The notes: generated by a model not told the origin, from the sequence alone. A stretch of DNA of 64,000 bases from Geothermobacter ehrlichii (GCF_008124615.1 NZ_VNIB01000004.1:186001-250000); one strand, 5' to 3'. Counted from the first letter of the stretch, positions 1 through 8,963 are shown. Translations and numbers: made by a program.

Positions 1-873
1 CTGATTCTCGGCACCATCATCGGCATCTCGCGGCTGTCGCACAACTGGCTGGTTTCCCGGCTTTCGGTGGCCTTCATCGAAGTGATGCAGAACATTCCGG
101 TGCTGCTGCAGCTCTTCTTCTGGTACGCCATCTTCTACGAGGCCTTCCCCTCGCCGCGCCAGGCGCTGAACCCGCTGCCGGGGCTCTTTCTCTGCAACCG
201 CGGCCTCATCTTCGCCGTCCCGGCCGCGCACCCGTCCCATGTCTGGATGCTGGCCGCCGCCGGCGTCGGCATCGTCGGCTGGTTTCTGCTGGTCCGCTGG
301 GGACACCGGGTGCAGGACCGCACCGGCAGGCTGCTGCCGGTGCACCGGATGGGGATGGCCCTCACCGTTCTGCTGCCGCTTGCGGTCTGGCTGCTGGCCG
401 GCGCGCCGACGGCAATGGACGTTCCGGTGCTGCGCGGTTTCAACTTTCGCGGCGGGCTGACCGTCAGTCCCGAGTTCAGCGCCCTGCTCATCGGCCTGAT
501 CCTCTACACCTCGGCCTTCGTGGCCGAAATCGTGCGTGCCGGCATCCAGGCCGTGAGCAAGGGACAGATCGAGGCGGCCATGTCGATCGGCCTGAAGCCG
601 GGACAGGTCTTGCGGCTGGTGGTGCTGCCGCAGGCGCTGCGGGTGATCATCCCACCGGTCACCAGCCAGATGCTCAATCTGACCAAGAACAGTTCGCTGG
701 CCATCGCCATCGGCTACGCCGATTTCGTTTCGGTGGCCAACACCACTATCAACCAGACCGGACAGGCGATCGAGGGCGTGGCACTGATCATGCTGGTCTA
801 TCTCTTCTTCAGCCTGTCCACCTCGCTGTTCATGAACTGGTACAACAAGAAAATGGCCCTGGTAGAGCGTTGA
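1..873 (+). CDS. Polar amino-acid ABC transporter permease, AapQ-like (5' end cut by window)
   Basis: Inner-membrane permease of a polar amino-acid uptake ABC transporter. The frame is open from base 1, so the true start lies upstream of the window and only the C-terminal 290 residues are present. Hydrophobic segments alternate with short loops. The cytoplasmic EAA loop that contacts the ATPase is clear (EAAMSIGLKPGQ followed by LPQALRVIIPP). A long insertion between the first visible helix pair and the EAA loop is typical of AapQ/BztB-type permeases. The stop is three bases before the ATG of the second permease, so the two are co-transcribed and probably translationally coupled. The periplasmic binding protein is not in the window and probably lies just upstream. 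Substrate specificity cannot be read from the sequence. Confidence 0.9.
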   Translation: MILGTIIGISRLSHNWLVSRLSVAFIEVMQNIPVLLQLFFWYAIFYEAFPSPRQALNPLPGLFLCNRGLIFAVPAAHPSHVWMLAAAGVGIVGWFLLVRWGHRVQDRTGRLLPVHRMGMALTVLLPLAVWLLAGAPTAMDVPVLRGFNFRGGLTVSPEFSALLIGLILYTSAFVAEIVRAGIQAVSKGQIEAAMSIGLKPGQVLRLVVLPQALRVIIPPVTSQMLNLTKNSSLAIAIGYADFVSVANTTINQTGQAIEGVALIMLVYLFFSLSTSLFMNWYNKKMALVER

Positions 874-875
874 CC

Positions 876-1961
876 ATGAGCGACCTGATCCGTGACAATG
901 AAGAGATCCGGCCTCCGGTCACCAAGGTCGGTGTCCTCGGCTGGCTGCGGGAGAACCTGTTCAATGGCTGGTTCAACTCGCTGCTCACCCTGGCGACCCT
1001 CTATCTGCTCTGGCTGACGATACCGCCCCTGGTCAAATGGGCTTTCATCGAAAGCCACTGGTACACCGATCCCGGCGTCTGCCGCGAGGGCGGCGGCGCC
1101 TGCTGGTCGATCATCCCGAAGAACGTCCGCTTCATCTTCTTCGGCTTCTTCCCCGAGGACCAGCAATGGCGGCCGGCCCTGACCATGATCCTGCTGGTGG
1201 GACTGGCCTTCTATTCCAAGGACCGCCGCCGCTGGAAAAAATCCCTCGCCGTCATCTGGCTGGTCGGCATCCTGCTGATGGGCTGGCTGATGCACGGCGG
1301 CCTGGGGCTGCCGGTGGTCGAGACCGGCAAGTGGAGCGGCCTGCCGCTGACCCTGCTCCTCTCCTTCTTCGGCATGGTCTTCGCCTATCCCCTCGGCGTC
1401 CTGCTCGCCTTGGGACGGCGCTCGAAGCTGGCGGCCATCAAGTCGATGTGCGTGGTCTACATCGAGCTGATCCGCGGCGTGCCCCTGATCAGTCTGCTCT
1501 TCATGTCGTCGGTCATGTTCCCCCTCTTTCTGCCGGAAGGGGTGACCTTCGACAAGGTGCTGCGCGCGCAGGTGGCGATCATCCTCTTCACCGCCGCCTA
1601 CATCGCCGAGGTGGTGCGCGGCGGCCTGCAGGCCATCCCCAAGGGGCAGTACGAGGCGGCCGACTCGCTGGGACTGAACTACGGCAAGACCATGCGGCTG
1701 ATCATCCTGCCGCAAGCCCTGAAAATCGTCATCCCGCCGACGGTCGGCATTCTGATCTCGGCTTTCAAGGATACCTCGCTGGTGGTCATCATCGCCCTCT
1801 ACGACGTGCTGAAGACCACCAAGGTCACCCTCTCGAACCCGGAATGGATGGGCTTTTCCACCGAGGCCTATCTCTTTCTGGCCGCGCTCTACTTCGTCTG
1901 CTGCTACGCCATGTCGAGCTACAGCCGCCGGCTGGAAAAGGAACTGAACACCGGACGCTGA
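876..1961 (+). CDS. Polar amino-acid ABC transporter permease, AapM-like
   Basis: Second inner-membrane permease (361 residues) of the amino-acid transporter. I use the ATG at 876; an in-frame TTG at 870 would overlap the previous stop. An N-terminal hydrophobic helix is followed by a periplasmic loop, then the conserved core with the EAA loop ([25 protein letters not shown]). It follows the AapQ-like permease directly and is followed 14 bases later by the ATPase. This permease-permease-ATPase order is that of the general L-amino-acid (Aap) and Bzt systems. The function is confident at family level; the substrate (probably acidic or neutral amino acids) is inference from the subfamily. Confidence 0.9.
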   Translation: MSDLIRDNEEIRPPVTKVGVLGWLRENLFNGWFNSLLTLATLYLLWLTIPPLVKWAFIESHWYTDPGVCREGGGACWSIIPKNVRFIFFGFFPEDQQWRPALTMILLVGLAFYSKDRRRWKKSLAVIWLVGILLMGWLMHGGLGLPVVETGKWSGLPLTLLLSFFGMVFAYPLGVLLALGRRSKLAAIKSMCVVYIELIRGVPLISLLFMSSVMFPLFLPEGVTFDKVLRAQVAIILFTAAYIAEVVRGGLQAIPKGQYEAADSLGLNYGKTMRLIILPQALKIVIPPTVGILISAFKDTSLVVIIALYDVLKTTKVTLSNPEWMGFSTEAYLFLAALYFVCCYAMSSYSRRLEKELNTGR

Positions 1962-1975
1962 ACGGACAGGACACC

Positions 1976-2740
1976 ATGAACGGACAGACTTCCGCCACCT
2001 TAACGGGCACCGGCCCGATCATCATCATCGAAAGCATGCACAAGTGGTTCGGGGACTTCCATGTCCTCAAGGACATCAACCTGCAGGTGCAGCCGCGCGA
2101 GCGCATCGTCATCTGCGGTCCCTCGGGCTCGGGCAAATCGACCATGATCCGCTGCATCAACCGGCTCGAGGAGCATCAGCGCGGCCGCATCGTCGTCGAC
2201 GGCATCGAGCTGACCAACGACATCAAGAACATCGAAAAGGTGCGCGCCGAGGTCGGCATGGTCTTCCAGCATTTCAACCTCTTCCCCCACCTGACCATCC
2301 TCGAGAACCTGACCCTCGGCCCCATCTGGGTGCGCAAGACACCGAAGAAAGAGGCCGAGGAGATGGCCATGATGTACCTGGAAAAGGTCAAGATCGCCGA
2401 ACAGGCGAAAAAGTACCCCGGCCAGCTTTCCGGCGGCCAGCAGCAGCGGGTCGCCATCGCCCGCAGCCTGTGCATGAAGCCGAAGATCATGCTCTTCGAC
2501 GAGCCGACCAGCGCCCTCGACCCGGAAATGGTCAAGGAGGTGCTCGACGTCATGGTCGAACTGGCCGAGGAGGGGATGACCATGCTGGTGGTCACGCACG
2601 AGATGGGCTTCGCCAAGAGCGTCGCCGACCGGGTGATGTTCATGGACGACGGCCAGATCGTAGAGCAGAACACGCCGGACGAATTCTTCGCCAATCCGCA
2701 GAACGACCGGACCAGGCTCTTTTTGAGCCAGATCCTGTAA
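1976..2740 (+). CDS. Polar amino-acid ABC transporter ATP-binding protein, AapP/GlnQ-like
   Basis: Cytoplasmic ATPase (254 residues) that powers the preceding two permeases. Walker A GPSGSGKS is at residues 48-55, the Q-loop at about 98, the signature LSGGQ at 151-155, Walker B IMLFDEP at 171-177 and the switch histidine in VTHEMG near 207. This is full length for the GlnQ/HisP/AapP family. The frame is open far upstream of 1976, but that part is antisense-like extension inside the permease gene; the ATG at 1976 starts the recognisable protein. It is the last gene of the operon, with an inverted repeat just downstream. Confidence 0.95.
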   Translation: MNGQTSATLTGTGPIIIIESMHKWFGDFHVLKDINLQVQPRERIVICGPSGSGKSTMIRCINRLEEHQRGRIVVDGIELTNDIKNIEKVRAEVGMVFQHFNLFPHLTILENLTLGPIWVRKTPKKEAEEMAMMYLEKVKIAEQAKKYPGQLSGGQQQRVAIARSLCMKPKIMLFDEPTSALDPEMVKEVLDVMVELAEEGMTMLVVTHEMGFAKSVADRVMFMDDGQIVEQNTPDEFFANPQNDRTRLFLSQIL

Positions 2741-2753
2741 CAACAGCCTGGCT

Positions 2754-2793
2754 GGCCAGTTGGTGTCGCCACCAACGGCGGCACCAACCGGCC
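2754..2793 (+). terminator. Hairpin after the amino-acid transporter operon
   Basis: Arms 2754-2770 and 2777-2793 pair over 17 positions with two mismatches and a 6-base loop, starting 14 bases after the ATPase stop. There is no T tract, so it may be a Rho-assisted or mRNA-stabilising hairpin and not a classical intrinsic terminator. Confidence 0.5.
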
Positions 2794-3150
2794 AACAGCG
2801 AAACCGCACAAAACAGAGGCGCTGCATGATGTCGCGCCCTTCTGGCGGTCCTCCGATCTTCCCTCCCCAGCCGCCGATCTGCCATGCCTCACCTGATTCC
2901 ATTTTTTGTCTCGGCAGATAAATTTTATGGCAGAAATGTCTGACCAATAATGATATAAACGCCCCGGACAGAAGACGACCGGCACCGGGAGATGAAGCCG
3001 GCCTCTGTCTTTGGCCCGAAAACGGAAAAAATGTCCGGCAGAACAGCGCCGAAAGAACGCCTGTCGCCGAGCCGCCCCGCGCCCTTCCGTCGCGCCGGGG
3101 GCGAGGTTTTCTGACCGGATTCATTCTTCGCGAACAAAGAGGTTAGCAAC
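2794..3150. other. Intergenic region, no gene seen
   Basis: About 360 bases between the amino-acid transporter and the phosphate transporter. Base composition falls locally near 2905-2960 (AT-rich, including ataaattttatgg and aatgatataaac), which probably carries the promoter of the phosphate transporter. I could not pick a convincing -35/-10 pair. No coding frame with a ribosome binding site is visible. Confidence 0.4.
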
Positions 3151-5418
3151 ATGGGAACTGAATTCTTCGCAGTCGGCGTCGGCATCCTGATTCTCATCGC
3201 CACCCTTGACCTGGTGGTGGGTGTCAGCAACGATGCGGTCAACTTCATCAATTCGCCCATCGGCGCCCGGGTCGCCTCGCGCAACGTCATCCTGACCGTC
3301 GCCGCCTTCGGCCTGCTGGCCGGCGTGCTCTTCTCCAGCGGCATGATGGAAGTGGCCCGCAAGGGAATCTTTCATCCCGAGTTCTTCACCATGCCGGAGC
3401 TGCTGACCATCTTTCTGGCGGTGATGATCAGCGACATCATTCTGCTCGACCTGTTCAACACCTACGGCCTGCCGACCTCGACCACCGTCTCGGTGGTCTT
3501 CGAACTGCTCGGTGCGGCGGTGGTCGTCTCGCTGCTCAAGATTGTCGACGCCGGCGACAGCCTGGCCACCATCGGCCAGTACATCAACTCGGCCAAGGCC
3601 ATCGCCATCATCATGGGCATCCTCTTCTCGGTCGCCGTCGCCTTCGTCTGCGGCGCCATCGTCCAGTTTCTCACCCGGCTGCTCTTCACCTTCGACTACC
3701 AGAAGCGGATGCGCCGTTACGGCGCCATCTGGGGCGGCATCGCCATGGCGTCGATCACCTACTTCATCCTGATCAAGGGAGCCAAGGGCGCCTCCTTCAT
3801 GACCGGGGAGAACATCGCCTGGATCAAGGGACACGGGCCGCTGCTGATGGGCGCCATCTTCGTCGTCTCCGCCGTGGTGCTGCAGATTCTGCAGTCGCTG
3901 AAAGTCAACATCCTCAAGCCGATCATCCTGGTCGGCACCTTCGCCCTGGCCCTGGCCTTTGCCGCCAACGACCTGGTCAACTTCATCGGCGTCCCCATGG
4001 CCGGTCTGCACGCCTTCAAGGCGGCCATGGCCAGCGCCGATCCGCTGCACGTCACCATGGGCGCGCTGAGCAGAAAGGTACCTTCCGAAACCAGTTACCT
4101 GCTGGTCGCCGGCGCCATCATGGTCGCCACCCTCTTCCTGTCGCGCAAGGCTCGCAGCGTCACCGAAACAACCATCCAGCTCAGCCAGCAGGAAGAAGGG
4201 GTCGAGCGTTTCGAATCGATCGGCCTGTCGCGCGCCATCGTCCGCCTGGTGCTCTATTTTTCCGACAGCATCCGGGTTCTGATTCCGGCCCCGATCCGCC
4301 GCTGGATCGGTGAGCGGTTCGACACCGAAAACATACCTCAGGTGCAGGGAGCCGGCGGCCGTCCCTCCTTCGACCTGATCCGCGCCTCGGTCAACCTGAT
4401 GGTCGCCAGCGCCGTCATCTCCTACGCCACCGCCAACAAGCTCCCCCTGTCGACCACCTACGTCACCTTCATGGTCGCCATGGGCACGTCGTTCGCCGAC
4501 CGGGCCTGGGGGCGGGAAAGCGCCGTCTACCGCGTCACCGGCGTGCTGACCGTCATCGGCGGCTGGTTCATGACCGCCGTCATCGCCTTCACCTTCGCCG
4601 GCATCTTCGCCGCCATCATCTTCTACACCAAAGGCGTCGGCGTCATTCTGCTGCTGGTGCTGGCGGCGGTGCTGATCTACAACGCCCACCGCAAGCACCG
4701 CCAAATGGAAGAGCAGAGCAAGAAGCAGGCGATCTTCAACCTGGAGTCGGTGGAGGACGCCAACACCGCCATCGCTACCACCTTCGAACACATGAGCCTG
4801 CTGCTCAAGGAACTCGCCGACTCCCTCGACGCCACCCTCGACGCCCTGTTCAAGGGAAATTTCGACCGCATCGGCTACGAGCGCAAGAAACTGACCCAAT
4901 ACCAGCAGTGGTCGAACATCATCAGCGCCAACATCTTCAAGGCGATGCGCCTGCTGGCGCAAAAAGGGATGCGCATCAGCCACAAGTACGCCCAGACCGT
5001 CCGCCGGCTGCAGAAGCTGACCGACGGCCACCGCGACATCGTCCTGCGCGCCTACACCCACGTCGGCAACCAGCACAAGGGCCTGCTGCCGGAGCAGATC
5101 GAGGAACTGCAGCAGGTACGGGAGCAGATCCGGGCCATTCTGCTCGACGTCGCCGACATGATCAGCCGCGGCCGTATCGCCGACCTGGGCGGCATCGAGG
5201 AAAAGGACCTCCAGCTGCGCCAGCTGGCCGCCGAACTGAACGAGAAGCAGGTCGAACGCATCAAGGACAACACCTCGAAAACACGGCTGAGCATCCTCTA
5301 CTACGGCATCATCGGCAACGCCATGATGATTTCCAAGCAGAACCTGGAACTGCTGGAAATCTTCAACGAATCCTTCTCCGGGATCCAAAGCCCGGGCACG
5401 GACGGCCCCTCCAGCTAA
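3151..5418 (+). CDS. PiT-family inorganic phosphate transporter with C-terminal PhoU-like domain
   Basis: Large (755-residue) inner-membrane phosphate/cation symporter of the PiT (PF01384) family. The two duplicated signature repeats are seen as GVSNDAVNFINSPIG near residue 25 and FAANDLVNFIGVPMAG near residue 270. A dozen or so hydrophobic helices cover about residues 5-525. From about residue 535 the protein becomes soluble and helical, with charged heptads, and resembles a PhoU/DUF47-type regulator fused to the transporter. PiT proteins are commonly 400-550 residues; the long form with a fused tail is a known variant. It stands alone, with an intrinsic terminator 16 bases after the stop. 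It probably gives constitutive low-affinity phosphate uptake, with the tail sensing or gating. Confidence 0.85.
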   Translation: MGTEFFAVGVGILILIATLDLVVGVSNDAVNFINSPIGARVASRNVILTVAAFGLLAGVLFSSGMMEVARKGIFHPEFFTMPELLTIFLAVMISDIILLDLFNTYGLPTSTTVSVVFELLGAAVVVSLLKIVDAGDSLATIGQYINSAKAIAIIMGILFSVAVAFVCGAIVQFLTRLLFTFDYQKRMRRYGAIWGGIAMASITYFILIKGAKGASFMTGENIAWIKGHGPLLMGAIFVVSAVVLQILQSLKVNILKPIILVGTFALALAFAANDLVNFIGVPMAGLHAFKAAMASADPLHVTMGALSRKVPSETSYLLVAGAIMVATLFLSRKARSVTETTIQLSQQEEGVERFESIGLSRAIVRLVLYFSDSIRVLIPAPIRRWIGERFDTENIPQVQGAGGRPSFDLIRASVNLMVASAVISYATANKLPLSTTYVTFMVAMGTSFADRAWGRESAVYRVTGVLTVIGGWFMTAVIAFTFAGIFAAIIFYTKGVGVILLLVLAAVLIYNAHRKHRQMEEQSKKQAIFNLESVEDANTAIATTFEHMSLLLKELADSLDATLDALFKGNFDRIGYERKKLTQYQQWSNIISANIFKAMRLLAQKGMRISHKYAQTVRRLQKLTDGHRDIVLRAYTHVGNQHKGLLPEQIEELQQVREQIRAILLDVADMISRGRIADLGGIEEKDLQLRQLAAELNEKQVERIKDNTSKTRLSILYYGIIGNAMMISKQNLELLEIFNESFSGIQSPGTDGPSS

Positions 5419-5434
5419 CTCCCTGGCCGCTCTC

Positions 5435-5479
5435 AAAAAGAACGCCCCCGCGCCATGCCGGCACGGGGGCGTTCTTTTT
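5435..5479. terminator. Strong bidirectional intrinsic terminator
   Basis: A perfect stem (aaaaagaacgcccccg paired with cgggggcgttcttttt) has an A run on one side and a T run on the other. It can therefore end the phosphate transporter on + and the EamA/small-gene transcript on -. Confidence 0.92.
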
Positions 5480-5504
5480 GCCAAAACGGGAAAAACACCG
5501 TCGC

Positions 5505-5669
5505 CTACGACTGCTGGAAGCTGACCTCGCCAACGCGACGATGCTCCGGATCGATGTGCCGGAGCTGGCGGCCGGTGAAACTGAACAGCCGGGCGATGAG
5601 CAGCCCGGACGAGCTGTCGGTCCGTTTCCGGGCCGGACCTTTCCTGGACGTGGAACCGTTCTTCGTCAT
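5505..5669 (-). CDS. Possible small basic protein (54 aa), unknown
   Basis: I do not recognise this gene. A 55-codon frame runs from ATG at 5669 to TAG at 5505. It has an AAGGAG motif ten bases upstream and begins 16 bases after the stop of the EamA gene on the same strand. It ends 26 bases before the shared terminator, so it fills the gap between gene and terminator exactly. The translation is soluble and basic: it opens MTKNGSTSRKGPARKRTDSS, then has a short hydrophobic stretch (GLLIARLFSF), then a charged tail ending FQQS. Third codon positions are mostly G/C, as in neighbouring genes. It could also be untranslated 3' sequence. Conservation of the frame in relatives would decide. Confidence 0.45.
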   Translation of the reverse strand: MTKNGSTSRKGPARKRTDSSSGLLIARLFSFTGRQLRHIDPEHRRVGEVSFQQS

Positions 5670-5684
5670 GGGGCGTCCGCTCCT

Positions 5685-6581
5685 TCACCCTTTCGCCCGC
5701 GTCCCGGTCGCCGGCCGGATGGCCAGCCAGGCGCCGGTCAGCACCAGGGCTCCCCCGGCGAGCAGGGAAGAATCGGGAGGCTCGTTCAGCAGCAGGGTCG
5801 CCAGCAGGACGCCGTTGACCGGCACGAAGTTGATGAAAACCGCCGCCCGGGCCGGTCCGAGCGCCCGGATACCCTGGAAATACCACAGAAAACCGAGAAC
5901 GGTACCGAACAGCCCGAGATAGCCGATCGCCAGCCAGCTGCCCGCCGTCAGCCGCGCCCCCTCGAGCAGACTGCCGGCAGGCAGGGCGAAACAGGCGAGC
6001 AGCAAAGTGCCGGCTACTGACGACCAGCAGACGGCGCCCAGTGGCGTCAGCCCCCGCATCGCCCGCCGCCCGATCAGGGAGTAGAGCGTCCAGCTCAGCA
6101 CGCAGCCCAGAATGAGAAGCTCACCGGCGCCGACTCCCACGTCCAGCAGCAGTCCCGGTTCGCCGCGGGTGATGACCACCACCGCCCCGACCAGGGAAAT
6201 GGCCGCCCCCAGCAGCCGCAGGCGCGACAGCGGCTCGCCGAACATCAGCGCCGCACCGAGCGTGATGGCCACCGGGTTCAGGGCGATGATCAGGGCCGCC
6301 CGGCTGGCGGCGATCCGGGTCAGCCCTTCGAAAAAGAGCAGATTGTAGGCGCAGATGCCGGTCAGTCCGAGCAGCAGAACGGCTGCAGCCTGCCGCGGCG
6401 AAAGACGGGGCAGAGGTCCTTCCCGCCGCCAGTGGAGCACCAGCAGCGCCAGCGAAGCGACGACAAAGCGGAAAAAGGCCGCCGTCACCGGCGAGGTGGT
6501 GCCTCCCAGCCAGCGGCCGGCGACGAAGGTGCCGCCCCAGAAAAGAGCGGCGCCGTAGAGTTTGAGACAGGTAAGAAGCAC
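5685..6581 (-). CDS. DMT-superfamily transporter, EamA family
   Basis: Inner-membrane transporter (298 residues) with about ten hydrophobic helices arranged as two EamA repeats. The first repeat holds the ALFWGGTFVAGRWLGG signature near the N-terminus and the second repeat begins near residue 145 (WTLYSLIGRRAM). EamA proteins export amino acids or other metabolites; the substrate cannot be predicted here. The start is a GTG at 6581 with only a weak Shine-Dalgarno sequence. It has its own promoter-like sequence upstream (6623-6651). A second, unrelated EamA gene lies at 9056-9979. Confidence 0.88.
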   Translation of the reverse strand: MLLTCLKLYGAALFWGGTFVAGRWLGGTTSPVTAAFFRFVVASLALLVLHWRREGPLPRLSPRQAAAVLLLGLTGICAYNLLFFEGLTRIAASRAALIIALNPVAITLGAALMFGEPLSRLRLLGAAISLVGAVVVITRGEPGLLLDVGVGAGELLILGCVLSWTLYSLIGRRAMRGLTPLGAVCWSSVAGTLLLACFALPAGSLLEGARLTAGSWLAIGYLGLFGTVLGFLWYFQGIRALGPARAAVFINFVPVNGVLLATLLLNEPPDSSLLAGGALVLTGAWLAIRPATGTRAKG

Positions 6582-6622
6582 GCGCGGATCCGTTTCGAGA
6601 GCAGGCCGAAGAAAGTTCCGCC

Positions 6623-6651
6623 ATGATAGGGCGTTTTTTCCATCCTGAAAA
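6623..6651 (-). promoter_or_regulatory. Candidate sigma-70 promoter of the EamA gene
   Basis: On the minus strand, TTTTCA (6651-6646) and TATCAT (6628-6623) are separated by 17 bases. The -10 matches 5 of 6 consensus bases. It lies 42 bases upstream of the GTG start and diverges from the bTHX promoter. Confidence 0.5.
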
Positions 6652-6668
6652 GTCTTCCGCCCCCCCTC

Positions 6669-6697
6669 TTGACAAAAAATCGCTGAGAATCTAAATC
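6669..6697 (+). promoter_or_regulatory. Candidate sigma-70 promoter of the bTHX gene
   Basis: A perfect -35 TTGACA (6669-6674) is followed 17 bases later by a weak -10 (TAAATC, 3 of 6). It is about 75 bases upstream of the bTHX start. Confidence 0.45.
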
Positions 6698-6771
6698 ATT
6701 GGCATCGCGTGACCCCTGAAACCACGATGAATCGTCAATAGAACAGCAACAGGTTCAAAGGAGGATTCCCC

Positions 6772-6897
6772 ATGGGCAAAGGAGATCGCAGAACCAAGCG
6801 CGGCAAGATCTGGCGCGGCACCACCGGCAAAACCCGCCCCAAAACCTGGAAGGGGCGCAAGACGCAGACGCAGAAGGACGCCAAGGAAAAGGCCTGA
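6772..6897 (+). CDS. 30S ribosomal protein bTHX
   Basis: A very small, strongly basic protein (41 residues) opening [20 protein letters not shown]. This matches the N-terminal signature of the bacterial THX ribosomal protein family, which binds 16S rRNA in the 30S head. The start is supported by AAAGGAGGA eight bases upstream. It is monocistronic, bracketed by its own promoter-like sequence and a strong terminator. The C-terminus ([18 protein letters not shown]) is longer than in the 26-residue Thermus protein, as is usual for proteobacterial members. Confidence 0.88.
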   Translation: MGKGDRRTKRGKIWRGTTGKTRPKTWKGRKTQTQKDAKEKA

Positions 6898-6913
6898 GGC
6901 CTGCGACACATCA

Positions 6914-6954
6914 ATAAAACGCCCCGCGGCTGTAGCCGCGGGGCGTTTTATTTT
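6914..6954 (+). terminator. Intrinsic terminator after bTHX
   Basis: Perfect 18-bp stem (6914-6931 with 6934-6951), 2-base loop, T-rich flank on the + side and A run on the - side, 17 bases after the bTHX stop. Confidence 0.92.
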
Positions 6955-7129
6955 GGTGCAGGGAGTAGATGGACAGGGGGAGACAGAGGTTTTGAACTTG
7001 TAATTCAGGACTTGCCCCCTCGCCTCCCGGGCCAGGATTTCTGCCCCCCCCCGACACCATTGCGGCAGACGCTTGCAAATTCGTCAGGGCGAGATACTAC
7101 AGAAAGGATTGGATGCAAAAGGAGGCCTT

Positions 7130-7894
7130 ATGGCATCTAACATCCCCACCATTTCCCTGACCGGCCTGGCGCTGACCTTCGTTCCGCCGGCCATTGCGCT
7201 TGTCCTCATGGCCGCGTGGCGGGCCAAGGCGTTTCATGGTCTGTATGCCCTGGCGCGCATGCTGCTGCAGCTGATCGCCATTGGCTATCTTCTGGTCTAT
7301 GTTTTCAAGAGCGAAGACTACAGGCTGGTTCTGCTGGTCCTGGCCGTGATGCTCTTTTTCGCCACCAGGATAGCGGTCCGGCATGTCAGAGACGGCAAAA
7401 AGGCCGCCTTTGCGGCAGGACTTGTTGCCATAGGCGCAAGCAGCCTGCCGGTGCTGGCCCTGGTAACCCAGGGGGTCATTGGCATGGACCCCTGGTTCGC
7501 ACCCCGGTTTCTCGTCCCCCTGGCCGGGATGATCTTCGCCGGCGCCATGAACGCGGTCAGCCTTGGGGCGGAGCGCTTTCAGGCGGAAAGCCTGCGCGGC
7601 GTGCCCGTGGCGGAAGCACGGCGCACGGCCTTCGAAGCCTCACTGATTCCGGTGACCAACACCCTCCTGGCCGTCGGCCTTGTCTCCCTGCCGGGCATGA
7701 TGACCGGGCAGATTCTTTCGGGAATCTCCCCCCTGGTCGCGGTCCGGTACCAGATTGTAGTCATGACCATGCTGTTCGGCACGGCCGGACTCGCGTCGGG
7801 AATTTACCTTTTCCTGCGCAGCCGGTATATGGAGGCAGAGGGGGTAAGGAACCATTCCAGGCAGTCCGACCAAGGGGGCAGGTCCAGGGCCTGA
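7130..7894 (+). CDS. FetB-like (UPF0014/YbbM) ABC transporter permease
   Basis: Integral membrane protein (254 residues, about seven hydrophobic helices) of the UPF0014 family, whose characterised member FetB is the permease of an iron exporter. Family features are the N-terminal paired helices with ARMLLQLIAIGYLL, the central GMIFAGAMNAVSLGAERF stretch, and the C-terminal SLPGMMTGQILSGISPLVAVRYQIVVM block, probably the ATPase-coupling region. The ATG at 7130 has GGAGG four bases upstream; the open frame extends upstream to 7073 without support. The usual partner ATPase (FetA/YbbL) is not next to it on either side, so it appears orphaned. Confidence 0.85.
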   Translation: MASNIPTISLTGLALTFVPPAIALVLMAAWRAKAFHGLYALARMLLQLIAIGYLLVYVFKSEDYRLVLLVLAVMLFFATRIAVRHVRDGKKAAFAAGLVAIGASSLPVLALVTQGVIGMDPWFAPRFLVPLAGMIFAGAMNAVSLGAERFQAESLRGVPVAEARRTAFEASLIPVTNTLLAVGLVSLPGMMTGQILSGISPLVAVRYQIVVMTMLFGTAGLASGIYLFLRSRYMEAEGVRNHSRQSDQGGRSRA

Positions 7895-8072
7895 CCTCAT
7901 CTGCCCTCCTCCGCCCCTGCTCCTCTCCGGCCCTGCGTCAAAAACACGCCGATTTTCCTGGTGCTCTTGATCCTTTCCGCCGCAAGAATCGGGTGGCTTC
8001 TCCTGCGCCCCCTGTTTATTCTGGCCGCGTTCCTGTAAACTCAGCTCCGGGAAGCAAACAGGAGGCGCCGCC

Positions 8073-8963
8073 TTGGACCATCCTGACTACAGACGCATCG
8101 AGCAGGCGATCCATTTTCTGGAGGAACATGCCACCGACCAACCTTCACTGGAGGAGGTCGCTGCCCATATCGGCCTGAGTCCCTACCATTTTCAACGGCT
8201 GTTCAAGGCCTGGGCCGGCGTCAGCCCCAAGCGCTTTCTGCAGCACCTGACGGTGGAAAGCGCCAAGAGACTGCTGCGCGACTCGGCCTCGGTGCTGGAG
8301 GCCGCCCTCGATGTCGGCCTGAGCGGACCGGGGCGTCTGCACGATCTCTTCGTCAGCGTCGAGGCGATGACGCCGGGCGAGTACAAGAGTTGGGGGCGTG
8401 AACTGAACCTGCAGTACGGCTATCATCCCACCCCCTTCGGCGAATGCCTGATCGCCGTCACCGGACGCGGCATCTGCAGTCTCGCCTTCGTCGACCGGGA
8501 GACCCGGGACAGAGCCCTCGAAGAGTTGCGCCACAACTGGCGGGAGGCGTCCCTGGTCGAGAACCCGCGGACGAGCGAAGACATCGTCGGGCAGATCTTC
8601 GCCCCGGCCCAAAAGCGCGGACAAAAACCGCTCAAGGTGCTGCTGAAAGGGACCAATTTTCAACTCAAGGTCTGGCAGGCACTGCTGAAAATTCCGGAAG
8701 GGGCGGTCGTGACCTACGGCGCCCTGGCCGACGCGGTCGGTCATCGGGGCGCGCACCGGGCGGTCGGCACCGCCGTGGGGCACAATCCCATCGCCTATCT
8801 GATTCCCTGCCACCGGGTGCTGCGCAGCAATGGCGGCATCGGCGGCTACCGCTGGGGGACCACCCGCAAGCGGGCGATCCTGGCGCGGGAGGCGGCACTG
8901 GTCGATAAAAACGAAAAGACTTCCGATTCCCGCACACGGGAATCGTTCCCATCAATGCCTTGA
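8073..8963 (+). CDS. Ada-like bifunctional AraC regulator / O6-alkylguanine-DNA methyltransferase
   Basis: DNA repair protein with a transcription-factor half. Residues 1-105 form an AraC/XylS helix-turn-helix domain (YHFQRLFKAWAGVSPKRF). Residues 115-270 form the suicidal methyltransferase, with the acceptor Cys246 in IPCHRV and the following GGYRWG motif. It lacks the N-terminal zinc phosphotriester-repair domain of E. coli Ada, so any auto-induction must work differently. The start is TTG at 8073, placed eight bases after AGGAGG; no closer ATG fits. The last residues (TSDSRTRESFPSMP) run through a hairpin that probably terminates the convergent gene. Confidence 0.9.
   Translation: MDHPDYRRIEQAIHFLEEHATDQPSLEEVAAHIGLSPYHFQRLFKAWAGVSPKRFLQHLTVESAKRLLRDSASVLEAALDVGLSGPGRLHDLFVSVEAMTPGEYKSWGRELNLQYGYHPTPFGECLIAVTGRGICSLAFVDRETRDRALEELRHNWREASLVENPRTSEDIVGQIFAPAQKRGQKPLKVLLKGTNFQLKVWQALLKIPEGAVVTYGALADAVGHRGAHRAVGTAVGHNPIAYLIPCHRVLRSNGGIGGYRWGTTRKRAILAREAALVDKNEKTSDSRTRESFPSMP
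8924..8945 (-). terminator. Probable terminator of the minus-strand EamA transcript
   Basis: Perfect 9-bp stem cgattcccg/cgggaatcg with a 4-base loop. On the minus strand it is followed by a T-rich run (ttttcgttttta). It lies inside the 3' end of the Ada-like gene, about 110 bases past the EamA stop. Confidence 0.5.

Noticed and set aside
1037-1975. Upstream extension of the ABC ATPase frame
   Set aside because: Lies within the permease gene in another frame; family similarity begins at the ATG at 1976.
3121-5886. Long minus-strand frame opposite the phosphate transporter
   Set aside because: Antisense shadow; it also runs through the strong terminator at 5435-5479 and through the small-gene candidate in a different frame.
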